Made by a program: the position numbers and the translations under genes. A DNA stretch of 64,000 nt from Aquicoccus porphyridii. GTDB taxonomy: Bacteria > Pseudomonadota > Alphaproteobacteria > Rhodobacterales > Rhodobacteraceae. Under the pieces are notes generated by a model. The model saw only the letters and a list, made by a program, of their open reading frames with translations, was not told where the DNA came from and did no database searches. Below, piece by piece: positions 63,509-64,000 of the stretch; the stretch's first letter is position 1; the number at the start of each line of letters is the position of its first letter. The stretch is taken from positions 1 through 64,000 of the forward strand of contig NZ_VINQ01000019.1 of assembly GCF_008369105.1 (NCBI RefSeq), in the 5' to 3' direction.

Positions 63509-64000
63509 ATGAAGATCGCCACCGCCGCCTATCCGCTCTCCTGGGTTGAGACCTGGGCCGACTACGAAACCAAGATCACCGAATGGGTCGCCGATGCGGC
63601 CGCTCGGGGTGCCGATCTCCTGGTCTTTCCCGAATACGGCGCGATGGAACTGGCTGGGCTCTCAGGGGAGCAGGCCGCAGGTTCGGTGCAGGGCTCGATC
63701 GCGGCCGTGGGTGATTGGCTGGATCAGGCCAACACGTTGTTTTCACGCCTTTCTTCCGCGCATTCCGTGCATATCCTCTCGCCCTCCGCCCCGGTCCGTG
63801 ACGGCAACCTGACGGTCAACCGCGCCGGGCTTTTCACCCCTTCGGGCGCCATCGGCTGGCAGGACAAGCAGATCATGACCCGGTTCGAGCGCGACGACTG
63901 GAACGTCTCCGGCGGCGGCCCGCTCCGGGTGTTCGACACCACGCTCGGCAGGATCGGCGTGCTGATCTGCTATGACTGCGAATTTCCCCTTCTGGCCAAG
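63509..64000 (+). CDS. Carbon-nitrogen hydrolase (nitrilase superfamily), N-terminal part
   Basis: First 164 residues; the gene runs off the right edge. Catalytic triad present: Glu42 (VFPEYGAMEL), Lys120 (WQDKQIMTRFER) and Cys154 (LICYDCEFP). It hydrolyses a C-N bond in an amide or N-carbamoyl compound. The FPEYG and RFER variants fit an amidase-like branch rather than true nitrilases. Element C lies 16 bp before the ATG. Substrate unknown. Confidence 0.85.
   Translation, partial: MKIATAAYPLSWVETWADYETKITEWVADAAARGADLLVFPEYGAMELAGLSGEQAAGSVQGSIAAVGDWLDQANTLFSRLSSAHSVHILSPSAPVRDGNLTVNRAGLFTPSGAIGWQDKQIMTRFERDDWNVSGGGPLRVFDTTLGRIGVLICYDCEFPLLAK

Overview
The window looks like one contiguous piece of a high-GC alphaproteobacterial chromosome, most likely Rhodobacterales (Roseobacter/Paracoccus-type). 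Support comes from gene content and order: two MerR regulators ahead of an acyl-CoA dehydrogenase/thiolase/FadJ cluster, three tandem peptide deformylases before fmt, a urt urea transporter joined to a urease operon, an H-NOX/diguanylate cyclase pair, and short dispersed intergenic repeats. I see no rRNA, tRNA, CRISPR array, insertion sequence, integrase or phage gene. This assignment is inference; no 16S or marker tree is available.

Layout. 1-2.2 kb: a minus-strand TonB/ExbD/ExbD/ExbB energy-transducing operon, one ExbD lacking the proton-carrying Asp. 2.4-6.0 kb: lytic transglycosylase lipoprotein, MATE exporter and two overlapping PaaI-type thioesterases. 6.3-15.3 kb: fatty acyl-CoA degradation cluster (two MerR regulators, two acyl-CoA dehydrogenases, a 70-residue protein, GST, thiolase, cupin, FadJ) closed by a clear terminator. 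15.4-20.3 kb: mixed genes (Hint-like protein, sulfotransferase, receiver protein, glutathionyl-hydroquinone reductase, a small unknown, PatB-type C-S lyase). 20.5-23.6 kb: def-def-def-like-fmt plus two small membrane proteins. 24-35.2 kb: urtABCDE then ureDAB-C-EFG, a complete urea uptake and hydrolysis system including a 51-residue membrane peptide between ureA and ureB. 35.2-37.8 kb: modABC on the opposite strand, with a palindrome over the modA ribosome binding site. 37.9-39.5 kb: H-NOX and HNOBA-GGDEF pair. 39.6-45 kb: DUF4153 membrane protein, Na/Pi cotransporter, MttB-family methyltransferase. 45.3-54.5 kb: HAD phosphatase, DUF3572, PleD-like diguanylate cyclase, an EF-hand/ECF sigma/anti-sigma/periplasmic sensor cluster, DUF983, NUDIX, EamA exporter, desaturase, XRE regulator. 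54.5-57.8 kb: copper module (HMA chaperone, CopA, CueR) with a textbook 19-bp-spacer CueR promoter. 57.8-63.2 kb: D-threonine aldolase-like enzyme overlapping a sulfatase, a CoxG-like protein and an acyl-CoA synthetase. The right edge cuts a nitrilase-superfamily gene.

The most unusual signals are: (i) a three-copy intergenic element of about 100-110 bp, bounded by GTTAACC-type hexamers and carrying CAGCCGG units at exact 11-bp phase; (ii) an 11-bp perfect inverted repeat that would bury the modA Shine-Dalgarno and also resembles a ModE-type operator; (iii) a third deformylase with Cys-to-Ser and Glu-to-Gln changes in its active site; (iv) an H-NOX protein that seems to lack the proximal His and YxSxR motif; (v) a PleD-like protein with Pro in place of the phosphoacceptor Asp. 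Coding starts were moved from the longest frame to the ATG/GTG with a plausible ribosome binding site or stop-start overlap wherever the sequence allowed.
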